From CAVZOY01 sp963777095 (GTDB lineage: Bacteria > Actinomycetota > Actinomycetes > Mycobacteriales > Geodermatophilaceae): a stretch of 64,000 nt of DNA. Positions 35,648 to 45,787 of the stretch are shown one piece after another (within the stretch, counting starts at the first letter, position 1; each line of letters begins with the position of its first letter). The notes below the pieces were generated by a model. It was not told the DNA's origin and did not search any database. It worked only from the letters and a program-made list of their open reading frames with translations. A program made the translations under genes and the position numbers. Where the stretch lies: positions 248,001-312,000 of the forward strand of contig CAVZOY010000003.1 in the NCBI GenBank assembly GCA_963777095.1. The letters are read 5' to 3'.

Positions 35648-37251
35648 GTGACGGACGGCCAGGACTCGACGACCGAGCCCGAGACCGATCCGGCCCTGTC
35701 CGTCCCGGCGCCCCGGGGCGCGGCCGAGGAGCGCGACCCGGAGGCGGAGCCGGGAGGCGACTCGCTGCTCGTCCCGGGCGAGACCTGCTGGCGGATCGAG
35801 CGGGCCTCCCGGCACGCGGTGTTCGTCGACGCGGCGAGCTACTTCGCGACCCTGAAGCGGGCGGTGCTGGCCGCCCGGCGCCGGGTGCTCTTCATCGGCT
35901 GGGACTTCGACCCCCGGATCCGGATGGACCCGCTCGACGGGACACCGGCGAAGCACGACCGGCTGAGCGCGGTGCTCCAGCACGCGGTCCACGAGAACCC
36001 GCAGCTGGAGATCGGCGTGCTGCAATGGGACCTGGCGATGCTGGTCGCCCTCGGCCGCGGCCTGAAGCCCATCGTGCTGCTCGACCGGCGCACCCCCGAC
36101 CGGCTCACCTTCAGCGTCGACACCCACCACCCGGTCGGCGGCGCACACCACCAGAAGATCGTGGTGATCGACGACTGCCTCGCCTTCGCGGGCGGCATCG
36201 ACATCACCGCCGACCGGTGGGACACCAGCGACCACAGCGACGCCCACCCGCACCGGCGGCGTCCCGAAGTCGCGCAAGCCCACCGGGCCGTGGCACGACG
36301 TCACCAGCATGGTGTCCGGACCCGCCGCCCGGGCAATCGGCGACCTCGCGCGGGAACGCTGGGAGAGCGGCAACGGCGAGCGCCTCGAACCGATCGAGGA
36401 CGTCGAGGAGTGCTGGCCCGAGGGCGTCGAGCCGCTGTTCACCGACGTCGACGTGGCCATCTCGCGGACGAGTCCCGAGCACAACGGCTCGGACCTGGTG
36501 CACGAGATCGAACTGCTGTGGCTGGCCGCGATCGCCGCGGCCAAGCGCTTCGTCTACATCGAGAGCCAGTACTTCGCGAACCGCCGGATCGCCGAGGCCA
36601 TGGCCGACCGGCTGCGCGAGGACGACGGCCCCGAGTTCGTCGTCGTCAACCCGGAGACGGCGCAGGGCTGGCTGTCGGAGAAGGCCATGGGCGTGGCCCG
36701 GGCCAAGCTGCTGGCCTTCCTGCGCGAGGCCGACGTGCACGGCCGGTTCCGGCTCTACGTGCCGGTCACCGAGGCGCGCCGGCCGATCTACGTGCACGCC
36801 AAGGTCATGGTCCTCGACGACCGGCTGCTGCGGATCGGCTCCTCCAACCTCAACAACCGGTCGATGGGGCTGGACACCGAGTGCGACCTGTCCATCGAGG
36901 CGGTGGCCGGGAGTCCGCGCCAGGAGGAGATCGCCGCGACGATCGTCGGCTTCCGCGACCGGCTGCTCGGCGAGCACCTCGGCGTGCCCCCGGACGAGGT
37001 GGCCGCCGTCGTGGCCGAGACCGGCTCACTGGTGCAGGCCGATCGAGCGGCTGCGCCGCCCGACGGGCCGGTCGCTGGTGGAGTTCGAGCCGCCGGACCT
37101 CGGGCCGGTCGACCTGAAGCTGGCCGACAGCGAGCTGCTCGACCCGGAGAAGACGCCGAACCGCTGGCGTCGGGTCCGGCGGTTCTTCGGCCACCGGCGC
37201 CGCAGTCCGCGCCGACGAGGCCGCGGACGCCGGGTGCGCGCCGGCCGCTGA
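35648..37251 (+). CDS. Phospholipase D/cardiolipin-synthase family protein (two frame changes)
   Basis: About 533 residues when one base is removed near 36258 (CACCGGCGG) and one near 37038 (GGCCGATCG). Two HxK phosphodiesterase motifs are visible: GAHHQKIVVIDD (about residue 166) and VHAKVMVLDDRLLRIGSSN (about 381), the second followed by the usual NNRSMGLDTE. The first half contains RRVLFIGWDFDPRIRM. These enzymes move or hydrolyse phosphatidyl groups on phospholipids. GTG 35648 follows a CACACT box by six bases and may be leaderless. The C-terminal tail is Arg-rich. Confidence 0.85.
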
Positions 37252-37327
37252 GCCGCGGCGCGGCATCCCGACCGGCCCCGCCCTGCGGACGTACCGTCGG
37301 CGGGCGGTCGGACGGGGGAGGCGATCC

Positions 37328-38292
37328 ATGCGGCGCAGCAAGCGCGCCCGGCTGGGGGCCCTCCTCGCGGTGGCCGCCCTCACCGGGCTGACCGGGTGCG
37401 CGGAGCTGTCGACGTCCTCGGCGTCCGCCGTTACCCGCGCAGGTTCCGACGAGCCCGGCTCCGGCGTCCTCCGAGGCGCGATCGGAGGCGGCCACCCCGA
37501 CCGCGGCGGAGCCTTCGGCGCCGGCAGCTGATCCGGTCGCTCCGGGCACGGCCGGAGCCGCGCTGGCCGGTCTCGACGTGAAGGGCCGGGCGCCGAAGAC
37601 CGGTTACGACCGCGACCTGTTCGGCTCCGGCTGGGGCGATCCCGACCGCAACGGCTGCGACACCCGCAACGACGTCCTCGCCCGCGATCTGACCGGGGAG
37701 TCGTTCAAGCCGGGCACCCGCGACTGCGTCGTCGTGGCCGGCACCCTGGCCGACCCGTACTCCGGCGCGGCCATGTCCTTCGTGCGTGGTCAGGGCACCA
37801 GCGACGACGTGCAGATCGACCACGTCGTGGCGGTCTCCGACGCCTGGCAGAAGGGCGCCCAGGCCTGGGATGCCGGGCAGCGGGTCGCGTTCTACAACGA
37901 CCCGCTCAACCTGCTCGCCGTCGACGGCCCGCTGAACGGGCAGAAGGGCGACGGCGACGCGGCCACCTGGCTGCCGCCCTCCCGCGGGTTCCGCTGCGCG
38001 TACGTCGCGCGGCAGATCGCCGTCAAGCAGGCCTACGACCTCTGGGTCACCGCCGCGGAGCGGGACGCGATGACGCGCATCCTGACCGGCTGCCCGGACC
38101 AGCCGCTGCCGGACGCCGCCGACGCCGACCGTCCCGTGCTGACCACGGCCCCGCCCCGCGGCGCCGTCGTCCGGCCTGCCGTTCGAGAACTGCGCGGCCG
38201 CCCGCGCGGCCGGGGCCGCGCCGGTGCGCCGCGGCGACCCCGGCTACGCGAGCGCCATGGACGGGGACGGCGACGGCGTCGCCTGCGAGTGA
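37328..38292 (+). CDS. Secreted HNH nuclease with C-terminal Excalibur domain (two frame changes)
   Basis: A signal peptide/lipobox start (LTGLTGCAEL) leads into a Pro/Ala/Ser-rich linker, a DUF1524-type HNH domain and an Excalibur calcium-binding tail. The HNH core is QIDHVVAVSDAWQKGA, then FYNDPLNLLAVDG and KGDGDAATWLPP. The tail is LPFENCAAARAAG, then DGDGDGVACE, ending at TGA 38292. The frame changes near 37440 and near 38160 (CGCGGCGCC); with two bases removed the protein is about 320 residues. It is related to the nuclease at 29032. It should act outside the membrane, perhaps needing calcium. Confidence 0.82.
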
Positions 38293-38301
38293 CCGCCGCG
38301 G

Positions 38302-39499
38302 TCAGCGCGGCGCGCGAGCGAGGGACCGGAAGTGGTCCCTCAGCAGCGCACCCGAGCCGCCGGCCGCGGTGCCGCAGTCGGTCGGCGTCCACGACCAGTC
38401 GGCGACCGTCGTCCCCGGGATGTCGAAGGCGTGCCCGAACACGCCGATGCCGCGCCGCTGCAGGTAGTCGAGCAGGTCGGGGCCGAGCCGCTCGGCGTCG
38501 GTGCCGCACTCGTCGGCGAGGTGGTTCCACTCGGTCGCGAGCACCGGCGCGACCTCGGCGAGGTCGCCGTAGTGCTCGTCCCACCAGCTCTCGCCGAGCA
38601 CGTAGTAGTAGGGGTGGATGCCGTAGGCGAGCCGGTCGAGCGGGTCGTCGAGCAGCGGCAGTCCGGCCGAGCGCTCCCCGAGCCGGGCGGTGTCGGCGAC
38701 CAGCACGTTGGTGCTGCCGAGCCCGCGCACGTGGTCGACCAGGGCCTGGTGCCCGACGGCGGGGTCGCCGAGGTTGGCGTCGGGCGAGGAGCCCCCGTCG
38801 CGCCACTGCTTCCAGCCGGCCGCGTCGTCCTCGTTGCGCGGCTCGTTGAACAGCTCGAGCAGCACGACGGGGTCCTCGTGCAGCGACGGGACCAGGGCGC
38901 TCCACGCGTCCACCGTCGCCGCGCTGGGCAGCGGATGCACGTCGCCGCAGCCGAAGAACTGGTCCTGCATCGACACGATCACCGCGAAGCCGGCCGCGCG
39001 CGCCTGCGCGACGCCGTCGAGGACGGCGGCCCGGTAGGCGGCCCGGTCCTTCGTCGCCACGGCCGGGTCGGCCAGCCCGCGCTGGCTCACCTGGAAGCGC
39101 AGCACGTCGGCACCCCAGTCCCGGGCGGCCGCGAGCTCCTCGGGCCCGAAGTGCTCCCGGGCGGCGATGCCGACGTCGCGGTCGCACCAGGCCGGCGTGA
39201 GCAGACCGATCATGTTGAAGCCCCGGGGCAGCCACGGCTCGCCGTCCCGCAGCAACCGGTTGCCGTCCACCGTGACGCCGGGCTCGGCGGCCGTCTCCTC
39301 GGGCTCGGGATCCGCGACCCGGCGGGCCGGCGTCGGGCATCAGGACGGCCGCCGACGGCAGCACCGAGGGGGTCAGCCGGTCGGGCGGCACGGTCGCCGC
39401 CAGCAGCGCCGGACCGGCGATCAGGCAGGCCAGGACGGCGGTCCGGACGCGGACGCCGCGCCGGATCCGGTGCCGGGACGTCCCCGGAGGAGCCGCCAC
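38302..39499 (-). CDS. Secreted glycoside hydrolase family 5-type enzyme (one frame change)
   Basis: About 398 residues if one G is removed near 39327 (GACGCCGGCCCG). The signal peptide is RTAVLACLIAGPALLA. The catalytic barrel shows the acid/base Glu in LLELFNEPRNED and the nucleophile Glu in PVLATEWNHLAD, with IHPYYYVLGESWW between them, the pattern of GH5 cellulase-like enzymes. GTG 39499 has AAGGAGG six bases upstream. It probably cuts a beta-1,4-linked polysaccharide outside the cell. It converges on the HNH-Excalibur gene with nine bases between the stops. Confidence 0.83.
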
Positions 39500-39687
39500 G
39501 CTGCTCCTCCTTCGGCCGGCCACGGAGCGCAGCGTCGCATCCGGACGGCCGCCGCGACAGATCCTGCGGCGTCACACGATCGTGCTCGGGGTCGGGCGCG
39601 CCGGGGGGTCGGTCCGCCCAGGAGCCACCCGATCACGGACACTGGACCGGTCGGGTGTGCCCGCCCGGCCGGGCACGAGGAGGTCGG

Positions 39688-41190
39688 ATGGACGTCGGCA
39701 CGCGCGTTCTCGCCGACCGTTACGAGCTGCTCGCCCCCCTCGCGCGGGGCGGCATGGGACAGGTCTGGCGGGCGCGGGACCGGCTGCTCGGCCGGCCCGT
39801 CGCGGTGAAGATCCTGCGCAGCGAGTTCACCGACGACCCGGACTTCCGCGCCCGCTTCCGGTCCGAGGCCCAGCACGCGGCGATGATGGTGCACCCGAAC
39901 ATCGCCTCGGTGTTCGACTACGGCGAGGTGGCCGCCCCGGGGACGGGGGAGACGGTGGCCTACCTGGTGATGGAGCTCGTCGACGGCGAGTCGCTGGCGC
40001 AGCTGCTGCGCCGCGAGCGCCGGCTGAGCCCGGAGCTCACGCTGAGCATCGTGCGGCAGACGGCGGCCGCCCTGGCCGCCGCCCACGGGGCGGGCATCGT
40101 CCACCGGGACATCAAGCCCGGCAACGTCCTCGTGGCGCCCGACGGCACGGTCAAGATCACCGACTTCGGGGTGGCCTGGTCCGCGGCGAGCGTGGCCCTG
40201 ACGGGCACCGGCCAGGTCATCGGCACGGCCCACTACCTCTCGCCGGAGCAGGCGCAGGGCGGCAAGGCCAGCCCCGGCGAGCGACGTCTACGCCCTGGGT
40301 GCCGTCGCCTACGAGTGCCTGGCCGGGCGCCGGATCTTCGAGGGCGAGAACTCGGTGCAGATCGTGCTGCAGCAGATCCGCGACGACCCCCGCCCGCTCC
40401 CGGACGACGTCCCCCCTGACCTGCGCGACGTGGTGATGCGCGCCCTGGCCAAGGACCCCGCCGTCCGGTACCCCGACGGCGCCGCGCTGAGGGCGGCCGC
40501 CGACCGGGTGAGCCTCAGCCGCACCGCGGCCTCGCCGACGGCGACCGCCGTCCTCCCGCTGCCGCTGGGCGCCCTCGCGACGGCCCCCGTGCCGGCTGCG
40601 TCCGGGATGCCGCCGCTGCGCGCGCCGCGCACCGCCGAGCAGACCGATCGTCGCGCCGGAGGCGCCCGTCGAGAACCGGGGCCGGAGCAACCGCGCCGGC
40701 CTGTGGGTGCTGGTCGGAGCGCTCCTCGCGGTAATCGGCGTGGTCGCCGGCCTCATGCTGCTCGGGAACGACGACAACCCCGAGGCAGGAGCGTCACCTG
40801 CTCCGTCCGCGTCGACCAGTGCGAGCCCGACCCCTTCGCCGTCGTCATCGGCTCCGGCGTCGCCCTCGACGGTTCGGGTCGCGGCCGAGGGCTACGTCGG
40901 CCGGCCGGTCGAGGAGGTGCGGGCCGAGCTCGAGGCACTGGGCCTGCAGGTCGCCATCGAGCCGGTGACCACGGCGGACGTCCCCGAGGGCACGGTCACC
41001 ACCGTCGACCCGACCGGCGAGGTGCCGCTCGACGGCACGGTCACCGTCGGCTACGCGGTGGCGCCGGTGCCCGAGCCGCAGGACGAGGGCGACGGCGAGG
41101 GCGAGGGCGACGACGGGCAACGGCAACGAGGGCAACGGCAACGGCAACGACGGCAACCAGGGGAACGGCAACGACAAGAAGGACGACTGA
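39688..41190 (+). CDS. PASTA-domain Ser/Thr protein kinase (three frame changes)
   Basis: About 499 residues once single bases are removed near 40279 (CCCCGGCGAG), 40650 (GACCGATCG) and 41117 (GACGGGCAAC). The kinase domain has VAVKILR, the catalytic loop IVHRDIKPGNVLV, ITDFGVAWS and HYLSPEQAQG. A linker, one membrane helix (LVGALLAVIGVVAGLMLL) and one PASTA domain (YVGRPVEEVRAELEALGL) follow, then a low-complexity Gly/Asn/Asp tail ending in KKDD. This is the PknB-like layout that senses cell-wall fragments outside and phosphorylates inside. ATG 39688 has GAGGAGG upstream. Confidence 0.85.
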
Positions 41191-41205
41191 CGCCGCCGGC
41201 GGTCG

Positions 41206-41227
41206 CCGGTTCCGGGTGCTGAACCGG
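41206..41227. terminator. Short hairpin between kinase and flbD
   Basis: Arms CCGGTTC and GAACCGG with an eight-base loop, placed between the converging kinase and FlbD genes. A weak candidate because the stem is only seven pairs. Confidence 0.35.
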
Positions 41228-41506
41228 TCAGTCGGAGACGAACCCGCCTGGGGTGCCGGCCGGCCGCCACGGACGGCCGGGCACGAAGCCCGGCCGCGGC
41301 AGCGGTCCGTCGAGCCTGCGGCGTGCGGACACCGCCGCGGCGCGGTGAGTGCGGACGATCCCGACCAGCTCGTCGATGCTCTGGCCGATCACGAACTTCG
41401 TGCCGTCCTCGAGGATCACGGTGGTGTCACCACCGGACTCGACCCGCTCGATGGCGTCCGGGTCCAGGGTGAAGTGCTCGCCGTTGCGGCAGGTGACAGC
41501 GATCAC
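41228..41506 (-). CDS. flbD: FlbD family flagellar protein
   Basis: A 92-residue protein whose first 55 residues match FlbD: IAVTCRNGEHFTLDPDAIE, then TVILEDGTKFVIGQSIDEL. FlbD proteins are small and usually lie in flagellar basal-body operons; their role is unclear. Here the gene is isolated, 28 kb from the flagellin, and has a basic Pro/Gly/Arg-rich tail of about 35 residues that typical members lack. GTG 41506 has GAAGGATCG upstream. Confidence 0.75.
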   Translation of the reverse strand: MIAVTCRNGEHFTLDPDAIERVESGGDTTVILEDGTKFVIGQSIDELVGIVRTHRAAAVSARRRLDGPLPRPGFVPGRPWRPAGTPGGFVSD

Positions 41507-41628
41507 GGGAGCGATCCTTCAGCTCGGTCGGGGTAGCGGACCCCGCTGGCGCCCCGTCGGGGTATCTCTCCCATCGGCAGGCCGAGGCCCGGACGGGAGC
41601 AGGTTCACCCCTCGGAGTGGCCCGGGAC

Positions 41629-42555
41629 TCAGCTCAGTGCTTCCCGCCCCTGCCGCCAGTAGCCCATGAACGCCACGGAGCGCCGGTCGAAGCCGGCCTC
41701 GCGCAGCAGGTACCGGCGCAGACCGGTGACCACGCCGGCCTCGCCGGCGAGCCAGGCGTAGGCGGGCGCGCCGGCGGTCGCCGCGGCGTCGGGCACCTCC
41801 CACACCAGCGCGTCGGGGTCGACGTCGTCGGCATCCGCACCGGTCGCGGCGCCGCCGATCTCGTCGGCGGCGGCGCACACGGCCGCGGTCAGCAGCGCGC
41901 CCAGCGGTCGGGTGCTCGACCCGCACCGGCGCGGCAGCCAGCTGAGCCGGACGTCGGGTGGCACGTCGAGGTCGAGGACGTCGTCCTCGGTCGGCACCTC
42001 GAGCAGCACCCGCGCGCCGGTGCCGGCCGGGAGCGCCTCCGCGATCGCGCTCAGAGCGGGCACCGCGGTCTCGTCACCGGCCAGCAGCAGGGGCCCGATG
42101 CCGGTCGGCGGCCGCCACTCCACGCCACCCGGCGCGCCGGGGAAGCGGGCGTTCGGACCGATCAGCACCACCTCGTCCCCCGGTCCGGCCTGCTCGGCCC
42201 AGGCGGAGGCCGGTCCGGTGGGGCCGTGCAGCACGAAGTCGACGTCCACCTCGCGCTCGAGCGGCCGCGCCGCCCGCACCGTGTAGCTGCGCATGGGGTT
42301 GCGCCGCGCGTCCGGCAGGGCGCGCCACTCCGCGTACCAGTCGTCGCCCAGGAGGCAGTCCTCGATGCCGGACGACGCCAGCGGGAACAGCACCTTGATG
42401 CGCTGGTCGGCGCCCTGCGAGGCGAACTCGTCGAGGTCGGCGCCGGTGAAGGTGGCGCGCAGGAAGCTGCGGCCGATCCGCCGCACGCGCGCCACCCGCA
42501 CCGCGAAGGGCCGGAAGGCGGGCACGGTCGGGGCGGGGGCGGTCTCGACGGTCAT
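41629..42555 (-). CDS. Siderophore-interacting protein (flavin ferric-siderophore reductase)
   Basis: A 308-residue SIP/ViuB family protein that reduces ferric siderophores in the cytoplasm to release iron. The FAD-binding motif is RSYTVRAA (about residue 88), followed by VDFVLHGPTGPASAWAEQA and an NAD(P)H domain (LLLAGDETAVPALSAIAEAL). It diverges from the siderophore-uptake operon across an IdeR-like box, which fits induction under iron starvation. Confidence 0.94.
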   Translation of the reverse strand: MTVETAPAPTVPAFRPFAVRVARVRRIGRSFLRATFTGADLDEFASQGADQRIKVLFPLASSGIEDCLLGDDWYAEWRALPDARRNPMRSYTVRAARPLEREVDVDFVLHGPTGPASAWAEQAGPGDEVVLIGPNARFPGAPGGVEWRPPTGIGPLLLAGDETAVPALSAIAEALPAGTGARVLLEVPTEDDVLDLDVPPDVRLSWLPRRCGSSTRPLGALLTAAVCAAADEIGGAATGADADDVDPDALVWEVPDAAATAGAPAYAWLAGEAGVVTGLRRYLLREAGFDRRSVAFMGYWRQGREALS

Positions 42556-42604
42556 CGTTCTCCCGGCTGAAGGCGTTGGCGAGGGGACCCTAACTTAGGT
42601 CGGC

Positions 42605-42623
42605 CTTGGTTAGGCTAGCCTTC
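42605..42623. promoter_or_regulatory. IdeR/DtxR-type iron box
   Basis: CTTGGTTAGGCTAGCCTTC matches about 14 of 19 positions of the IdeR/DtxR consensus TTAGGTTAGSCTAACCTAA. A second partial copy (CCTAACTTAGG) lies at about 42589-42599. Both are between SIP and the binding-protein gene, where an iron-loaded repressor could close both promoters. Confidence 0.7.
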
Positions 42624-42675
42624 CCTCGCTGCGTCCGGGAAGTGCCCGGCGTCGAGACCTGGGAGACGAACACCG

Positions 42676-43683
42676 ATGCACCTACGTCCCGTCCTGGCCG
42701 CCCTCGCGGCCGGAACCCTGCTGGCCGGCTGCGGCACCAGCGACGAGCCGGCCGCCGACGCCGCCGAGGGGTCGGCCGCGGACTCCGGCGCGTTCCCGGT
42801 CACCGTCGAGCACACCTTCGGCAGCACCACCATCGAGGAGCAGCCGGAGCGGGTCGTCGTCCTCGGCTGGAGCGGGCAGGACGTGCTGTACGCCCTCGGC
42901 GTCCAGCCGGTCGGCATGCCGTCCTACGCCTACGGCGGGGGCGACGACGGCGTCCTGCCCTGGAACGACGAGTTCTACGACCCCGAGACCACCACGCTGC
43001 TCGACACCGCCGACGGCCCGCCGCTCGAGCAGATCGCGGCGCTGCAGCCCGACGTGATCCTCGCGCCGTACGAGGGCTTCGACGAGGGCGTCTACGACGA
43101 CCTGACCGGCATCGCGCCGACCGTGGCCTACCCGGGCGAGCCGTGGACCACTCCGTGGCGCGAGCAGACCACCATGATCGGCCAGGCCCTCGGTATGGCG
43201 GACGAGGCCGAGGAGCTCGTCGCCGAGACCGAGGACGCCGTCGCGCAGGTCGCCGCCGAGCACCCCGAGTTCGAGGGGCTCGACTTCGCCTACACGAGCA
43301 TGGGCGCCGAGGCGCTCTACCTGTACCTGCCGACCGACCCGCGGGTGCAGCTGATCGAGGACCTCGGGCTGACCGTGGCCCCGAGCGTCGAGGAGCTCGG
43401 CGCCGACAGCGACAGCTCCTTCTACGCGCAGCTGTCGCTCGAGCAGGCGCCGGCCATCGAGTCCGACGTCCTCATCGGGTTCGCCGACGGGATGACCGCC
43501 GAGGAGGTCCTCTCCTCCGACCTCTACTCCAGCGTGCCGGCGATCGAGCGGGACGCCGCCGTCGTCCTCGACGACCAGACCGTCGCCGCCGCCGCGAGCT
43601 CGGTGAGCGTCCTGGCCATCCCGTACGTCCTCGACCAGCTCGTGGACGGCCTGGCCGACGCCGCCGCCAACGCGGCGGAATGA
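42676..43683 (+). CDS. Iron-siderophore ABC transporter substrate-binding lipoprotein
   Basis: A 335-residue FecB/FepB-like protein. The lipobox is LLAGCGTS and the binding domain runs from VTVEHTFGSTTIEEQPERVV. GWSGQDVLYALGVQPVG and LQPDVILAPYEGF are typical of siderophore-binding proteins. It is the first gene of a four-gene operon (binding protein, two permeases, ATPase) with four-base overlaps throughout. It is likely repressed by IdeR through the box at 42605. Confidence 0.94.
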   Translation: MHLRPVLAALAAGTLLAGCGTSDEPAADAAEGSAADSGAFPVTVEHTFGSTTIEEQPERVVVLGWSGQDVLYALGVQPVGMPSYAYGGGDDGVLPWNDEFYDPETTTLLDTADGPPLEQIAALQPDVILAPYEGFDEGVYDDLTGIAPTVAYPGEPWTTPWREQTTMIGQALGMADEAEELVAETEDAVAQVAAEHPEFEGLDFAYTSMGAEALYLYLPTDPRVQLIEDLGLTVAPSVEELGADSDSSFYAQLSLEQAPAIESDVLIGFADGMTAEEVLSSDLYSSVPAIERDAAVVLDDQTVAAAASSVSVLAIPYVLDQLVDGLADAAANAAE

Positions 43684-44741
43684 CGCTGACCGCGACGGCG
43701 ACGCCCCGGCCGGGACGGCGCCCGCGGCGCCGCCCGGCGGGGCGCCGCGTGCGCGGCTGCTCGGCGGACTCGGGATCCTCCTCCTGCTGCTCGCGGTCGC
43801 CGCGGTCTGCGGACTCGCCGTCGGCGCGCGGTCGATCGCGCCGGCGCGACGTCTGGTCCGCCCTCGTCCACCCGGCGGGCACCGACGACGACGTCGTCGT
43901 CCGCGCGCTGCGGCTGCCCCGCACGCTGCTCGGCGTCGCCGTCGGACTGGCGCTGGGCGTGGCCGGCGCACTGATCCAGGGGCACACCCGCAACCCGCTC
44001 GCCGACCCCGGGCTGCTCGGGGTCAGCTCCGGAGCCGCCTTCGCCGTGTGCCTGGCCGTGTACGCCTTCGGGATCACCTCGGTCACCGGCTCGGTCTGGT
44101 TCGCCCTGGGTGGCGCGCTGGTCGCCGCCGTCGCCGTCTTCCTGCTCGGCACCATCGGGGACGGCGGGGGGACCCCGGTGACGCTGGCCCTGGCCGGTGC
44201 CGCGGTGACGGCGTTCCTCGGGGCGCTGACCAGCGCGCTGGTGCTCGTCGACGCCACGACGCTCGACGCCTACCGGTTCTGGGTGGTCGGCTCGCTGGTC
44301 GGCCGGGGCGAGGACGCGCTGCCCCAGGTGCTGCCCTTCCTCGCCCTCGGCCTGCTGCTCGCCGCGGTCAACGCACCCGCGCTCAACACCCTGCAGATGG
44401 GGGACGACGTCGCTCGCGGCCTCGGCGCCCGCATCGGCCTGGCCCGCGCCTGCGGCGTCGCCGCGGTCACCCTGCTGACCGGCGCCGCCGTCGCGGTGAC
44501 CGGGCCCATCGCCTTCGTCGGCCTGGTCGTGCCGCACGTCGCCCGCGCGATGACCGGCCCCGACCACCGCTGGCTGCTGCCCTACGCCGGCCTGCTGGGC
44601 GCCGTGCTGCTCGTCGCCGCCGACGTCGTCGGGCGGGTCGTGGTGCGCCCGGCGGAGCTGCCGGTCGGGCTGGTGCTCGCCTTCGTCGGGGCGCCGTTCT
44701 TCATCGCGCTCGTGCGGCGCCGCCGGCTGGTGACGCTGTGA
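43680..44741 (+). CDS. FecCD-family siderophore permease 1 (frame changes near 5' end)
   Basis: The ATG at 43680 overlaps the binding-protein stop (ATGA). The first 60 codons change frame twice: near 43745, where two bases in GGCGGGGCG seem extra, and near 43840, where GCCGGCGCG reads as GCCGCGCG. Joined, they give the first membrane helix GGLGILLLLLAVAAV and then DVWSALVHPAGTDDD. From there the frame is intact, with HTRNPLADPGLLGVSSGAA and the GPIAFVGLVVPHVAR segment of FecCD permeases. About 350 residues. It pairs with the next permease. Confidence 0.85.
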   Translation: MTLTATATPRPGRRPRRRPAGRRVRGCSADSGSSSCCSRSPRSADSPSARGRSRRRDVWSALVHPAGTDDDVVVRALRLPRTLLGVAVGLALGVAGALIQGHTRNPLADPGLLGVSSGAAFAVCLAVYAFGITSVTGSVWFALGGALVAAVAVFLLGTIGDGGGTPVTLALAGAAVTAFLGALTSALVLVDATTLDAYRFWVVGSLVGRGEDALPQVLPFLALGLLLAAVNAPALNTLQMGDDVARGLGARIGLARACGVAAVTLLTGAAVAVTGPIAFVGLVVPHVARAMTGPDHRWLLPYAGLLGAVLLVAADVVGRVVVRPAELPVGLVLAFVGAPFFIALVRRRRLVTL

Positions 44742-45787
44742 GCCGTGCCGTCGCGCTCCGTGTGGGTCCCGTGTCGACCGTCTGGCGGCCGCGCGCCGTC
44801 GTCGTCCCGGTGCTGCTCGCCGTCGTCGCGCTGCTGCTCGCGGCGGTCGACGTCGGCCGCGGCGACTACCCGATCGGCGTGCTGGACGTGCTGCGCATCG
44901 TGGCCGGCGCCGGTGAGCCGGCCGACCGGTTCGTGGTGATGGAACTGCGGCTGCCGCGCGCGCTCACCGCGCTGCTGGTCGGGCTGGCCTTCGGCATGGC
45001 CGGCGCGATCCTGCAGTCGGTGGCCCGCAACCCGCTGGCCAGCCCCGACATCCTCGGCATCACCCAGGGCGCCGGGGTCGGCGCGGTCGCCCTGATCGTG
45101 CTGGCCGGCGGCAGCGTCGGGGGCGCCGCCGCGTTCGTCGGCCCACCCGGAGCCGCCCTCGCCGGCGGCCTGCTCGCGGCGACGGCGATCTACCTGCTCG
45201 CCTGGCGCCAGGGCGTGAGCGGGTTCCGGCTGGTGCTGGTGGGCATCGCGGTCTCCGCCGTCCTCACCTCGCTGATCTCCTACCTGCTCGTCGTCGCCGA
45301 CATCACCGAGGCCGCGCAGGCCACGGTCTGGCTGACCGGCAGCCTCAACGGCCGCGGCTGGGAGCACGTCGTCCCGGTGGCGCTGGCCGTCGGGGCGGTC
45401 GGCGTCCTGGCGCTGGTCGGCGGGACGACGCTGGCCGCGCTGCGCCTCGGCGACGACAGCGCCCGCGCCCTCGGCGTCCGGCTGCAGACCGGGCAGGCGG
45501 TGCTGCTCGGCGTCTCGGTGGTGCTCGCCTCGGTCGCCGTCGCGGCCGCCGGTCCGATCCCGTTCGTGGCGCTGATCGCCCCGCAGCTGGCCATGCGCCT
45601 GGTCCGCTCGGCCGGCCCGCCCGTGCTCGCCGGTGGTCTGGTCGGCGCCGTCCTCGTGGTCGGCAGCGACGTCCTCTCCCGCACGGTGCTGCCCGTCGAG
45701 CTGCCGGTCGGCGTGCTCACCGCCGCCATCGGCGCTCCCTACCTGCTCTACCTGCTGGCCCGACGCACCCGGAGGCTCGACGCGTGA
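44738..45787 (+). CDS. FecCD-family siderophore permease 2
   Basis: A 349-residue permease with about ten helices. Family motifs are SVARNPLASPDILGITQGAG and AAAGPIPFVALIAPQLAMRL. It starts with GTG overlapping the previous stop (GTGA) and its own stop overlaps the ATPase start. With permease 1 it forms the inner-membrane channel for a ferric siderophore. Confidence 0.94.
   Translation: MSRAVALRVGPVSTVWRPRAVVVPVLLAVVALLLAAVDVGRGDYPIGVLDVLRIVAGAGEPADRFVVMELRLPRALTALLVGLAFGMAGAILQSVARNPLASPDILGITQGAGVGAVALIVLAGGSVGGAAAFVGPPGAALAGGLLAATAIYLLAWRQGVSGFRLVLVGIAVSAVLTSLISYLLVVADITEAAQATVWLTGSLNGRGWEHVVPVALAVGAVGVLALVGGTTLAALRLGDDSARALGVRLQTGQAVLLGVSVVLASVAVAAAGPIPFVALIAPQLAMRLVRSAGPPVLAGGLVGAVLVVGSDVLSRTVLPVELPVGVLTAAIGAPYLLYLLARRTRRLDA

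Noticed and set aside
37328..37531. A separate 67-residue lipoprotein before the HNH gene
   Set aside because: Its signal peptide joins naturally to the Pro/Ala linker and HNH domain in the next frame; a one-base error splits them.
41206..41227. A strong terminator between the PASTA kinase and flbD
   Set aside because: The stem is only seven pairs; kept as a weak candidate rather than a firm call.
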